A stretch of 41,628 bases of DNA, taken from the NCBI RefSeq assembly GCF_041737845.1, contig NZ_JBGSQX010000167.1:1-41628 (forward strand). Direction: 5' to 3'. Source of the DNA: Desulfococcus sp041737845. GTDB lineage: Bacteria; Desulfobacterota; Desulfobacteria; Desulfobacterales; Desulfococcaceae. Positions 16,520-24,493 of this stretch are shown in pieces (position 1 is the first letter of the stretch; each line of letters begins with the position of its first letter). Position numbers and translations under genes: made by a program. The notes beneath the pieces are model-generated. The model searched no databases, was not told where the DNA came from, and saw only the letters and a program-made list of their open reading frames with translations.

Positions 16520-16557
16520 GGTTGGTCGCTGCGGCGCCGCAGGATGGGCATCCTGTA

Positions 16558-17466
16558 TCAATAGCCAAATTTTCGAAGCGCACGGGTGTCCCGGCTCCAG
16601 TTCTTCTGCACCCGGACAAACAGCCTCAGGAACACCTGGGTCCCCAGCATGCGCTCCATATCCTCCCGGGCCGCCTGGCCGATCTGCTTCAGCTTCGACC
16701 CGCCCTTGCCGATCACGATCGCCTTCTGAGAGGACCGCTCCACATGGATGGTCGCGTGAATGCTGACCATCCGCTCCTTCTCTTCGAAGGATTCGACGGT
16801 GACCGCCGTCGCATAGGGGATCTCCTGGCCGGTCAGCCGGAACACCTTCTCCCGGATCATCTCGGCCGCGATAAACCGCTCCGGCATATCGGTGAGGGCG
16901 TCCTCGGGAAAAAAGGGCGGGCCCTCCGAAAGCATGCCCGCCATCTCTTCGACAAGGGCGTCCACCTGGTGCCCGTGCTTGGCGGATATGGGGACGACGG
17001 CCTGGAACGGGTACACCGTCCGCCACCGGTCGATGGCCTGAAGGACGGCTTCGGCCGGGACCTGGTCGGTCTTGTTGAGGGCCAGCACCACGTGTCGGGG
17101 CTGCTTCTCCAGCTTCTCCAGCACGAACCCTTCCGCATCGGGGTCGGGGGATTTCAGATCGACCATGAACAGGATCAGGTCCGCATCCCCCATGGCCGCG
17201 AGCGCCACATCCACCATCCTGACGTTGAGGCCCTGGGTGGCCCTGTGGACGCCCGGGGTATCCATGAAAACGAGTTGGGCGCCTTCCCGGTGCAGCACGC
17301 CGAGGATGCGGTTGCGGGTCGTCTGGGCCTTCTTGGAGGTAATCGACACCTTCTCGCCCAGGATCCGGTTGAGCAGGGTCGATTTCCCCGCGTTGGGGGC
17401 CCCGGCCAGCATCACGAACCCGGACCGGAATCCCTTGAGTCGCCCGGAGATCTCTTCTCCCATCAT
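16558..17466 (-). CDS. era: GTPase Era
   Basis: The 302-residue protein has an N-terminal GTPase domain with G1 'GAPNAGKSTLLN' near residue 23, 'DTPGVHRATQGLN' (G3) and 'NKTD' (G4). The C-terminal KH domain carries 'IGKGGSKLKQIGQAAREDME'. Era binds the 3' end of 16S rRNA and assists assembly of the small ribosomal subunit. Its ATG overlaps the engB stop as ATGA, so the two assembly GTPases are translationally coupled. A second ATG follows directly and either could be used. Length and motifs are normal. Confidence 0.96.
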   Translation of the reverse strand: MMGEEISGRLKGFRSGFVMLAGAPNAGKSTLLNRILGEKVSITSKKAQTTRNRILGVLHREGAQLVFMDTPGVHRATQGLNVRMVDVALAAMGDADLILFMVDLKSPDPDAEGFVLEKLEKQPRHVVLALNKTDQVPAEAVLQAIDRWRTVYPFQAVVPISAKHGHQVDALVEEMAGMLSEGPPFFPEDALTDMPERFIAAEMIREKVFRLTGQEIPYATAVTVESFEEKERMVSIHATIHVERSSQKAIVIGKGGSKLKQIGQAAREDMERMLGTQVFLRLFVRVQKNWSRDTRALRKFGY

Positions 17467-18059
17467 CCCTCCATTTTCCGGCGGACGACATCCGCCACGG
17501 CCTCCCAGACCTGTTCCCGGCCCTTCCGCGTCTGGGCGGAAAACAGGATGAGGCGATCGGCATCGACGCCCAGGGCCGCTGCGATGGCGCCCCGCTGATT
17601 GCGCTGCCGGGTCGTGGACAGCTTGTCCGTCTTGGTCAGGACAAGGATCCGTTCAATGCCGAACCGCTTCAGCCAGGCGATGAAATCGAATTCCTCCTGC
17701 CGGGGGACCCGCCGGATATCCAGGATCAGCACAACCCCGGCCAGGGTCTCCCGTCCGGACAGGTAGGTTTCGATCATGGGCCCCCAGGTCTTTTTGATGG
17801 GCAGGGGCACCTTGGCGTAGCCGTACCCGGGCAGATCCACAAAGGAAAATTGCCCGTTCACCTCGAAGAAATTGATGAGTTGGGTGCGCCCCGGCGTCGA
17901 ACTGGTTTTGACCAGGCGCTTCCGGTTGACCAGGGTATTGATCAGGGAGGATTTTCCCACGTTCGAGCGCCCGGCGAAGGCAATCTCGGGAAGCAGGCCC
18001 GGCGGGTACTGGGAGGGCTTGACGGCGCTGATCACGAACTCGGCGGACGTGATGATCAT
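17463..18059 (-). CDS. engB: Ribosome biogenesis GTPase EngB (YihA/YsxC)
   Basis: The 198-residue GTPase has G1 'GRSNVGKSSLIN', G2 'STPGRTQLINFF', G3 'DLPGYGYAKV' and G4 'LTKTDKLS', in the TrmE-Era-EngA-EngB superfamily order. EngB takes part in assembly of the large ribosomal subunit. ATG 18059 overlaps the aminotransferase stop as ATGA. The frame is open for another kilobase upstream, but that stretch is an out-of-frame reading of the aminotransferase. It lies directly before era. Confidence 0.95.
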   Translation of the reverse strand: MIITSAEFVISAVKPSQYPPGLLPEIAFAGRSNVGKSSLINTLVNRKRLVKTSSTPGRTQLINFFEVNGQFSFVDLPGYGYAKVPLPIKKTWGPMIETYLSGRETLAGVVLILDIRRVPRQEEFDFIAWLKRFGIERILVLTKTDKLSTTRQRNQRGAIAAALGVDADRLILFSAQTRKGREQVWEAVADVVRRKMEG

Positions 18060-19234
18060 CGCGGGGTTTCCGACTGAAGCGGCGGCCGGCGCAGCAGGTA
18101 GGCCTCGATCCGGTTCATGCCCTCTTCGATATTCTCCAGGGAATTGGCGTAGGAGAACCGCAGGTAACCCTCGCCGTGCCGTCCGAAATCGATGCCCGGC
18201 GCCACCCCCACGTGGGCCTTCTCGAGGATGTCGAAGGCCAGCCGGTAAGAGTCGCCGGAAAGGTGACGGGCGTTGGCGAACACGTAAAAGGCCCCCGTGG
18301 GCGGCACGGTGATGCCGAAACCGAGCGCCTTGAGGCGGTCGATCATGAAGAGCCGCCGTTTGTTGTAGGTCTCCTTCATCCGGGCGACGTCGGAGCCGGC
18401 CTCCTTCAGGGCCGCGATGCCGGCCTTCTGGATCACGGCATTGGCGGAGATGAAGAAATTCTGCTGGATCTTCTGGATGGGCCGGATGAACGCCTTGGGC
18501 GCGATGAGATATCCGAGCCGGAGACCGGTCATGGCGTGAAGCTTGGAAAACCCGTTGAGGACGAAGGCATGCTCCGTGAACTCCAGGATGGAGTGCTCCT
18601 TCCCTTCGTAGACCAGCCCGTGATAGATTTCGTCGGAGATGACAAAGGGCCCTTCGGGCGCGGCCATGGCCGCGATGGCCCGCATGCGGTCGGCCGAAAG
18701 CAGGTTGCCCGTCGGGTTGGAAGGGGAATTGATGAAGATGCCCCTGGTCTTTTCGGTGATCTTTTCCCGTATGGCCTCCGGCCGGTACTGAAACCCGTCC
18801 TCCTCGAAAACCGGAACCGTGACCGGAAGGCCGTCCACGAATTTGATGAAATTGGGGTAACAGGCATAATGGGGGTCCGAGATAATGACCTGGTCGCCGG
18901 GGTTCAACAGGACCGCGAACAGGCAGAACATGACCGGAGATGTCCCCGAACCGACGACCACCTGGCCCGGATCGACGGAGACGCCGTAGGTGTCTCCGTA
19001 ATACTCGCAGATGGCCTCCCGCAGCTCGAGGAGGCCCAGGCTGTGGGTATAGTGGGTGTGCCCGTCCTTCAAGGCTTTGCAGCAGGCGTCGTTGACGCAC
19101 TGGGGCGCATCGAAATCCGGCTCCCCCACCTCGAGATGGATGACATGGGTGCCGCCGCGCTCCATCTCGTGGGCCCGCTCCAGGACGTCCATGACAATGA
19201 ATGACGAGATGCCGTCGAGTCGTCGAGAAATCAT
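18056..19234 (-). CDS. PLP-dependent class I/II aminotransferase
   Basis: The 392-residue protein is a fold-type I aminotransferase. The PLP lysine lies in 'NGFSKLHAMTGLRLGYL' at about 230-246, with 'NSPSNPTGN' and 'SDEIYHGLVYEG' before it and the substrate arginine probably in 'YLRFSYANS'. The N-terminus 'VIHLEVGEPDFDAP' is typical of the aspartate/alanine aminotransferase group. It begins ten bases after hisG with GGAAAG before the ATG, and its end overlaps engB. Its place in a his run could suggest histidinol-phosphate transamination, but the motifs look more like AspC/AlaT-type enzymes. The substrate is open. Confidence 0.9.
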   Translation of the reverse strand: MISRRLDGISSFIVMDVLERAHEMERGGTHVIHLEVGEPDFDAPQCVNDACCKALKDGHTHYTHSLGLLELREAICEYYGDTYGVSVDPGQVVVGSGTSPVMFCLFAVLLNPGDQVIISDPHYACYPNFIKFVDGLPVTVPVFEEDGFQYRPEAIREKITEKTRGIFINSPSNPTGNLLSADRMRAIAAMAAPEGPFVISDEIYHGLVYEGKEHSILEFTEHAFVLNGFSKLHAMTGLRLGYLIAPKAFIRPIQKIQQNFFISANAVIQKAGIAALKEAGSDVARMKETYNKRRLFMIDRLKALGFGITVPPTGAFYVFANARHLSGDSYRLAFDILEKAHVGVAPGIDFGRHGEGYLRFSYANSLENIEEGMNRIEAYLLRRPPLQSETPR

Positions 19235-19244
19235 ATTTCTTTCC

Positions 19245-20120
19245 TTATACGACCTTGTTCAGGGGATATTCGATGATCCCCTCGGCCCCGTTCTTGAGGA
19301 GCCTGGGAATCAGGTCGCGGACCACGCTGCTGTCCACCACCGATTCCACCGAGAGCCAGTCGGAATTGTAGAGATGGGCGATGGTCGGCGCATTCAGGCT
19401 GGGCAGAAGCGGAATGATCCGTTCGATGCACGGTTCGGGAACGTTCATCTTGATGCCCACCAGCTTGTCGCCCCTTAACGCCCCTTGGAGCAGAAGGGCG
19501 ATCTGCTCGATCTTTTCCCGTTTCTCGGGGTTTTTCCAGACCTCGCGGTTGACGATGAGCTGGGTGTTGGTCTGCATCAGCTCGTGGATGATCTTGAGGC
19601 CGTGCGCGCGGATGGTGGTTTCCGTTTCCGTGACCTCCACAATGGCGTCGGCCAGGCCCGATACCACCTTGGCTTCGGTGGCGCCCCAGGAGAACTCGAC
19701 CTCCACCGGGATGTTCTTCTCGGCGAAATACCGCCGGGTGAAGGCTACCAGCTCCGTGGCGATCTTTTTTCCCCGGAGGTCTTCCAGGGTTTTGGCCGGC
19801 GAGTCGTAGGGAACCGCAAGGACCCACCGGGCCGGACGGGCGCTGACCTTGGAGTAGATGAGATCCGCGGCCACGTAGACATCGGAACTGTTCTCGGCGA
19901 TCCAGTCCTTCCCGGTCAAGCCGGCATCCAGGGTGCCGTTCTCGACATAACGGGACATTTCCTGTGCCCGGCAGATGGCGCAGTCGATGTCGTCGTCGTT
20001 GATTTCAGGGAAATAGCTCCTGCCGTTGACATTGATCTTCCAGCCGGAACGCTTGAACAGTTCAGTGGTGGCATTCTGGAGGCTTCCCTTTGGAATGCCC
20101 AATTTCAGCCGCTCTTTCAT
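19245..20120 (-). CDS. hisG: ATP phosphoribosyltransferase, long form
   Basis: The 291-residue protein starts 'LKLGIPKGSLQNATTELF' and contains 'DAGLTGKDWIAEN', the PRPP-site block 'DAIVEVTETETTIRAHGLKI' and an additional C-terminal domain from about residue 215. That domain is the feedback-regulatory region of the long HisG form, which works without HisZ. The enzyme joins ATP and PRPP in the first step of histidine synthesis. Its ATG overlaps the hisI stop as ATGA, giving coupled translation. Everything expected is present. Confidence 0.96.
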   Translation of the reverse strand: MKERLKLGIPKGSLQNATTELFKRSGWKINVNGRSYFPEINDDDIDCAICRAQEMSRYVENGTLDAGLTGKDWIAENSSDVYVAADLIYSKVSARPARWVLAVPYDSPAKTLEDLRGKKIATELVAFTRRYFAEKNIPVEVEFSWGATEAKVVSGLADAIVEVTETETTIRAHGLKIIHELMQTNTQLIVNREVWKNPEKREKIEQIALLLQGALRGDKLVGIKMNVPEPCIERIIPLLPSLNAPTIAHLYNSDWLSVESVVDSSVVRDLIPRLLKNGAEGIIEYPLNKVV

Positions 20121-20494
20121 GTTTTGTACACCTCCTTGGGATCAAAGACCGGTTCCCCTACGATAGTGACCGTTCCATCCTCGATTTTCTGATAAAAACA
20201 GCTTCGATGGCCGGTGTGGCAGGCGGCGCCCCCGACCTGTTCGACCTTGAGCAGCACGGCGTCGTCATCACAGTCGACCCGGATCTCCTTTACGCGCTGG
20301 ACATTTCCGGAGGTTTTTCCCTTGACCCACAGCGCATTTCTCGAACGGCTGTGGAACGAGGCCAGCCCCGATCGCAGGGTATGCTCCCAGGCCTCCTCGT
20401 CCATGAATGCCAGCATCAGGACCTCGCCGCTCCGGTAATCCTGAACGACGGCAGGCACCAGACCGCCCATTTTCTCAAAATTCAACTTGATCAT
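20117..20494 (-). CDS. hisI: Phosphoribosyl-AMP cyclohydrolase
   Basis: The 125-residue enzyme shows the HisI core: 'LVPAVVQDYRSGEVLMLAFMD', 'FHSRSRNALWVKGKTSGN', the metal-binding 'DCDDDAVLL' and 'CHTGHRSCFY'. It opens the purine ring of phosphoribosyl-AMP in the third step of histidine synthesis. The HisE pyrophosphatase domain that is fused in many bacteria is absent. It is the first gene of the minus-strand run that continues into hisG. No strong ribosome-binding site is visible before ATG 20494. Confidence 0.95.
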   Translation of the reverse strand: MIKLNFEKMGGLVPAVVQDYRSGEVLMLAFMDEEAWEHTLRSGLASFHSRSRNALWVKGKTSGNVQRVKEIRVDCDDDAVLLKVEQVGGAACHTGHRSCFYQKIEDGTVTIVGEPVFDPKEVYKT

Positions 20495-20633
20495 CGATCA
20501 TACTCTTTCATAAGGATCGCCGCGGCATTCCGCATGCCGGAAAATTCAGAAAACCTGCCTTGCCCGCGTTTCGCCCGTGCTTCAAAAGATCCGGGCCCCG
20601 GGCTTTCCGCCTCCGGCACCCCAAAAAGACCGC

Positions 20634-20663
20634 TTGACATTTCACGCGCTTTTCCGCCATATT
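20634..20663 (+). promoter_or_regulatory. Candidate promoter towards the penicillin-binding protein gene
   Basis: A perfect TTGACA at 20634-20639 is followed after 18 bases by CATATT at 20658-20663. A palindromic repeat (20738-20887) would lie in the transcribed leader between this promoter and the gene. The minus-strand promoter for hisI must also lie in the gene-free stretch 20495-20986, but I cannot point to it. Confidence 0.35.
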
Positions 20664-20737
20664 CTCCGGCGAGGTTCTATTTATAAATCAAAACTGAGTT
20701 GAATAACCATAATATGCCATAAAGTCAATTTCTTTTT

Positions 20738-20887
20738 GGCGGTTCCGTAAAAAGGCCGATATCTGCGTTACGCGTACCCCTCGTCACTGCGGCGCACCTG
20801 AAGTACGCCGCAGTGACGAGGGGTACGCAAGCCGTATCTCGACTTTTTTCCGAAACCGCGTATACATCGACCTTTTATGAGACCATC
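20738..20887. repeat. Dispersed palindromic repeat, copy 2 (perfect central hairpin)
   Basis: This block matches the other two copies at its ends (GGTTCCGTAAAAAGGCCGAT on the left, CGACCTTTTATGAGACCATC on the right). Its centre differs: 20772-20794 and 20806-20828 are perfect 23-base inverted arms around an 11-base loop. It lies between hisI and the penicillin-binding protein gene, within the probable leader of the latter. An in-frame open stretch runs from 20813 through the repeat into the gene, but it is not taken as coding. Confidence 0.85.
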
Positions 20888-20986
20888 TTTACTTTTTTTC
20901 CCATCGCAGGCCTCTTGCCTAACCCTCGTATATCTGATAGCGGGATTCCTGACAACCTTATCAACATGAAAACGAAGGACGCCGCC

Positions 20987-23335
20987 ATGGCTCACGGAGA
21001 CCAGAAACCCTCATCCTTTGGACGGTTCATCGGCCGGGTGATCCGGTTGGGAATTTTTCTTTTCCTGCTGGGTGTCATCTCTTCCGGGCTCCTTCTGGTG
21101 GGGCTGTACAAATATTTCAGCGAAGACCTCCCGCAGATTTCATCCCTCGCCGATTACCGCCCCCCCGTCATCTCCACGGTCTATTCCGATGACAACCGGG
21201 TGATCGCCGAGTTTTTCAAGGAGCGGCGAATCATCACCCCGTTTGCAGAGATCCCGGAAATGCTCGTCAATGCCTTCATCGCCGCCGAGGATTCCCGTTT
21301 TTACGAACACAAAGGCGTCGACATCGTGAGCATCATCCGGGCCGCGATCAAAAACGTCGAGGCCGGGACCGTTGTTCAGGGGGGCAGCACCATCACCCAG
21401 CAGGTGACCAAATCGTTTCTGCTCTCGCCCGAAAAGAAATTCCGCCGCAAGATCAAGGAAGCCATCCTGGCCTACCGTATCGACAGCGCCTTTTCCAAGG
21501 AAGACATCCTCTTTCTCTACCTCAACCAGATCTACCTCGGCAACGGGGCTTACGGGGTGGCCGCCGCCTCGGAAAATTATTTCGGAAAACCGGTCCGGGA
21601 CCTCTCCCTGGGGGAATGCGCCGTCCTGGCGGGCCTTCCCCAGGCGCCAAGCCGCTATTCCCCCTACAAGCACCTGAACCGCGCCAAGGACCGTCAGCGG
21701 TATGTCCTCAAACGGATGGTGGAAGAGGGGTATATCCCCCAGAAAGCGGCGGACGAAGCCTTCGCCGCCCCCCTGAACATCCGGACCCGGCAGAACCTCT
21801 ATCTTGAAACCGTTCCCTACTATACGGAATACATCCGTCAATACGTCGAAAGCAAATACGGCGCGGACGCGCTTTACCGGGATGGCCTCAAGATTTTCAC
21901 CGCCGTCAACATCGAAATGCAGGATGCGGCCCGGGCGGCCATTGAACGCGGGCTGAGAGACCTGGACAAGCGCCATTCCGGATACCGGGGCCCCATCGAA
22001 CACCTGGCCCCCGGAGCGGTTTCCGGTTTTCTGAAACAACTCGCAGAAACAGCCGATGCCCATGTCCGGGATGAGGTGATCCAGGCGGTGGTAACGGAGG
22101 TCTCCGCCCCAAAAGGCGGCGTCATGGTCCAGACCGCCTTTGGATCCGGACGGATCCCCTTTGGCACAATGAAGTGGGCATTGCGGAACGTCAGGGGCAA
22201 ACGCGAATCGGAGCTGCTGTCCCGGGGGGATGTCATCTGGGTCCGGCCGGCGGAGAATACCACCGCGGACGGGGAAAGAGAACTCAGGCTGGAGCAGACG
22301 CCCGAAGCCCAGGCGGCCCTCATCTGTCTTGAGGCCGGCACCGGGTATGTCAAAGCCATTGTGGGCGGACGCAATTTCAAGGAAAGCCAGTTCAACCGGG
22401 CCATCCAGTCCAAACGCCAGCCGGGCTCCGCCTTCAAGCCGATCATCTATTCGGCCGCCCTGGACAAGGGATACACCCCCGCTTCGATGATATCCGACAA
22501 CGTCTTCATTTACAAAGACGAGAACATGACCTGGAAACCCAAGAATTACGATAAGAAAATCTATGGCAGCAATCTTCTCCGCACGGCCCTGGCGCATTCG
22601 CGCAACCTGTCCACAATCAATCTGCTCGACAGAATCGGTGTCGGTTATGTCATCAACTACTCCAAAAAACTGGGGATCACCTCCGACCTCAGCCGGAACC
22701 TCTCCATCGCCCTGGGGTCTTCCGGGGTGTCGCTTCTTGAGCTGGTGACCGCCTATTCGGTTTTCGCCAATGAGGGCTACCGCATCGCGCCGGTCTTCAT
22801 CACCGGCATCAAGGACCGGCACGGCGGGGAGCTTGAAGGCCTCAACATCGACGCCGAACAGGTCATCGACAAGGAAACGGCCTATCTCATGACAAACCTC
22901 ATGGAGAGCGTCGTCAAGGAAGGCACGGGAAAGAACGTCCTCGCGCTCAACCGCCCCGTCGCGGGGAAAACCGGCACCACCAACAACCTCAATGACGCCT
23001 GGTTCATGGGATACACAACGGAGTACATCGCCGGCGCATGGGTCGGCTATGACCAGGAGCGCTCCCTCGGCCCCAAGGAAACCGGCGGCAGGGCGGCAAG
23101 CCCCATATGGCTCGATTTCATGCAGACCATCCATGTGGGGATTCCCGTAAAAGACTTCGAGGTGCCCGAGGGCATCGTCTTTTCCAAGATCGATTCGGAT
23201 ACCGGCCTGCTCCCTTCCCCGGGAACCCGGAACGTCCGCTTTGAATGCTTCAGGGAGGGGACCGCCCCCACCCGCTATTCGAAAAAAGCCGAGGCTGTCA
23301 CTGAAAACGAACAGTTCTTCAAAATGGATATGTAG
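20987..23335 (+). CDS. mrcA: Penicillin-binding protein 1A, bifunctional transglycosylase/transpeptidase
   Basis: The 782-residue protein has a short cytoplasmic tail, one membrane segment at about residues 20-40 and a family 51 glycosyltransferase domain. That domain carries 'AAEDSRFYEHKGVD' near 100 with the catalytic Glu, 'GGSTITQQVTKS' and 'KIKEAILAYRID'. After an OB-like insert comes the transpeptidase with the active serine in 'GSAFK' near 481, 'SRN' in 'HSRNLSTI' and 'KTGTTN' near 660. It polymerises and cross-links peptidoglycan in the periplasm. ATG 20987 is chosen for AAGGA seven bases upstream; ATG 20966 has no site. All catalytic residues are intact. The symbol is used for the family. 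Confidence 0.93.
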   Translation: MAHGDQKPSSFGRFIGRVIRLGIFLFLLGVISSGLLLVGLYKYFSEDLPQISSLADYRPPVISTVYSDDNRVIAEFFKERRIITPFAEIPEMLVNAFIAAEDSRFYEHKGVDIVSIIRAAIKNVEAGTVVQGGSTITQQVTKSFLLSPEKKFRRKIKEAILAYRIDSAFSKEDILFLYLNQIYLGNGAYGVAAASENYFGKPVRDLSLGECAVLAGLPQAPSRYSPYKHLNRAKDRQRYVLKRMVEEGYIPQKAADEAFAAPLNIRTRQNLYLETVPYYTEYIRQYVESKYGADALYRDGLKIFTAVNIEMQDAARAAIERGLRDLDKRHSGYRGPIEHLAPGAVSGFLKQLAETADAHVRDEVIQAVVTEVSAPKGGVMVQTAFGSGRIPFGTMKWALRNVRGKRESELLSRGDVIWVRPAENTTADGERELRLEQTPEAQAALICLEAGTGYVKAIVGGRNFKESQFNRAIQSKRQPGSAFKPIIYSAALDKGYTPASMISDNVFIYKDENMTWKPKNYDKKIYGSNLLRTALAHSRNLSTINLLDRIGVGYVINYSKKLGITSDLSRNLSIALGSSGVSLLELVTAYSVFANEGYRIAPVFITGIKDRHGGELEGLNIDAEQVIDKETAYLMTNLMESVVKEGTGKNVLALNRPVAGKTGTTNNLNDAWFMGYTTEYIAGAWVGYDQERSLGPKETGGRAASPIWLDFMQTIHVGIPVKDFEVPEGIVFSKIDSDTGLLPSPGTRNVRFECFREGTAPTRYSKKAEAVTENEQFFKMDM

Positions 23336-23380
23336 ATCAAAAAACCCAGGCGGGGATGCAACAACTTTCAGGGAGGGATC

Positions 23381-24460
23381 ATGCGCTTACGCACCGGAGA
23401 ATCCATTTCATGGAAATTCATGCTGATGACGGCATCCTTTGTCATTATCGTCGCGGGGATGCGGGCGGCGGCATCATTGCTGGTGCCGTTCATGCTGGCC
23501 ATATTCCTTGCCGTGATCTGCACCTCGCCCCTCTTCTGGCTCCGTCGCGTCGGGGTGCCAACCCCCCTTGCGGTCTTCCTCGTGGCCGTCGGCCTCCTGG
23601 GGATAGGCTTTCTGGTATCCGCATTCATCGGGAACGCGCTGAAGAACTTCACCATGAGCCTGCCCGAATACCAGAAAATCTTCCAGGAGAAGACCCTGGG
23701 GATCGCCGCCTGGCTTGACACCCGCGGGATCGACACCTCCCAGTTCGACGGGATGGACTTCATCGAGACCGGTTCCGTCATGAGGTTCATCACCGGCTTC
23801 CTGGGGGGCCTGAGCGGCCTTCTGACCAACATGTTCGTCATCCTTCTCACGGTCATCTTCATCCTGTTCGAGGCGGCCGGCATGCCCTCCAAGCTCAGGA
23901 GCGCCCTTGGCGAGACCGGGGAGGCCCCGGCGGGATTTTCCAGGTTTACCGAAAGCGTCATGCGGTACCTGGCCGTCAAGACCTGGTGCAGCCTCCTGAC
24001 CGGCGCCATCGTCGTCGCCCTTCTCAAAATCGTGGGCGTCAAACAGCCCTATCTGTGGGGATTCATTGCGTTTCTGCTCAATTACGTCCCCAACATCGGC
24101 TCCACCATCGCCGCCGTGCCGGGCATCGCCATGGCCATGATCCAGTTCGACCTGACCCATGCCCTGTATACCGGCATGGGGTATGCGGCCATTAACATGG
24201 GCGTCAGCTATGGGATTGAACCCAAATGGATGGGAAGCCGCCTGGGCCTGTCCACCCTGGTCGTGTTCATATCGCTGGTGTTCTGGACGTGGGTGCTGGG
24301 ACCGGTGGGCATGCTCCTCTCGGTCCCGCTGACCATGACCGTCAAGATCGCTCTGGAAAGCGGCCCGGGCACGCGATGGATCGGCGTGCTTCTGGGGCCC
24401 GCAAAGATCATCGGGGACGCGGGTGCTGCTGCCCCGGTCCCCCCGCCCGCCGCCCAGTAG
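23381..24460 (+). CDS. AI-2E family transporter (PerM/TqsA-like)
   Basis: The 359-residue membrane protein has the AI-2E layout. A hydrophobic hairpin lies at the N-terminus, followed by an amphipathic soluble stretch at about 85-150 and a C-terminal bundle with 'GFIAFLLNYVPNIGSTIAAVPGI' and the closing 'WVLGPVGMLLSVPLTMTVKI'. Relatives export autoinducer-2 or act as sodium/proton exchangers, so the transported molecule cannot be told. GGGAGG lies seven bases before ATG 23381. It follows the penicillin-binding protein by 45 bases on the same strand and converges on the DUF3141 gene. The tail is rich in proline and alanine. Confidence 0.88.
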   Translation: MRLRTGESISWKFMLMTASFVIIVAGMRAAASLLVPFMLAIFLAVICTSPLFWLRRVGVPTPLAVFLVAVGLLGIGFLVSAFIGNALKNFTMSLPEYQKIFQEKTLGIAAWLDTRGIDTSQFDGMDFIETGSVMRFITGFLGGLSGLLTNMFVILLTVIFILFEAAGMPSKLRSALGETGEAPAGFSRFTESVMRYLAVKTWCSLLTGAIVVALLKIVGVKQPYLWGFIAFLLNYVPNIGSTIAAVPGIAMAMIQFDLTHALYTGMGYAAINMGVSYGIEPKWMGSRLGLSTLVVFISLVFWTWVLGPVGMLLSVPLTMTVKIALESGPGTRWIGVLLGPAKIIGDAGAAAPVPPPAAQ

Positions 24461-24493
24461 GGGGACGGGTTCCCGGAGGGTGCGCCGGGGCGG

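Noticed and set aside
16520..17563. Long N-terminal extension of the HNH protein
   Set aside because: The open frame runs through era in the wrong frame and looks like random Arg/Gly-rich translation; only 16202-16519 has HNH motifs.
18060..19100. N-terminal extension of EngB
   Set aside because: It is an out-of-frame reading of the aminotransferase gene; EngB homology starts at 18059.
21140..23134. 664-codon open frame on the minus strand
   Set aside because: It is antisense to the intact penicillin-binding protein gene, with no recognisable motifs and shadow-type composition.
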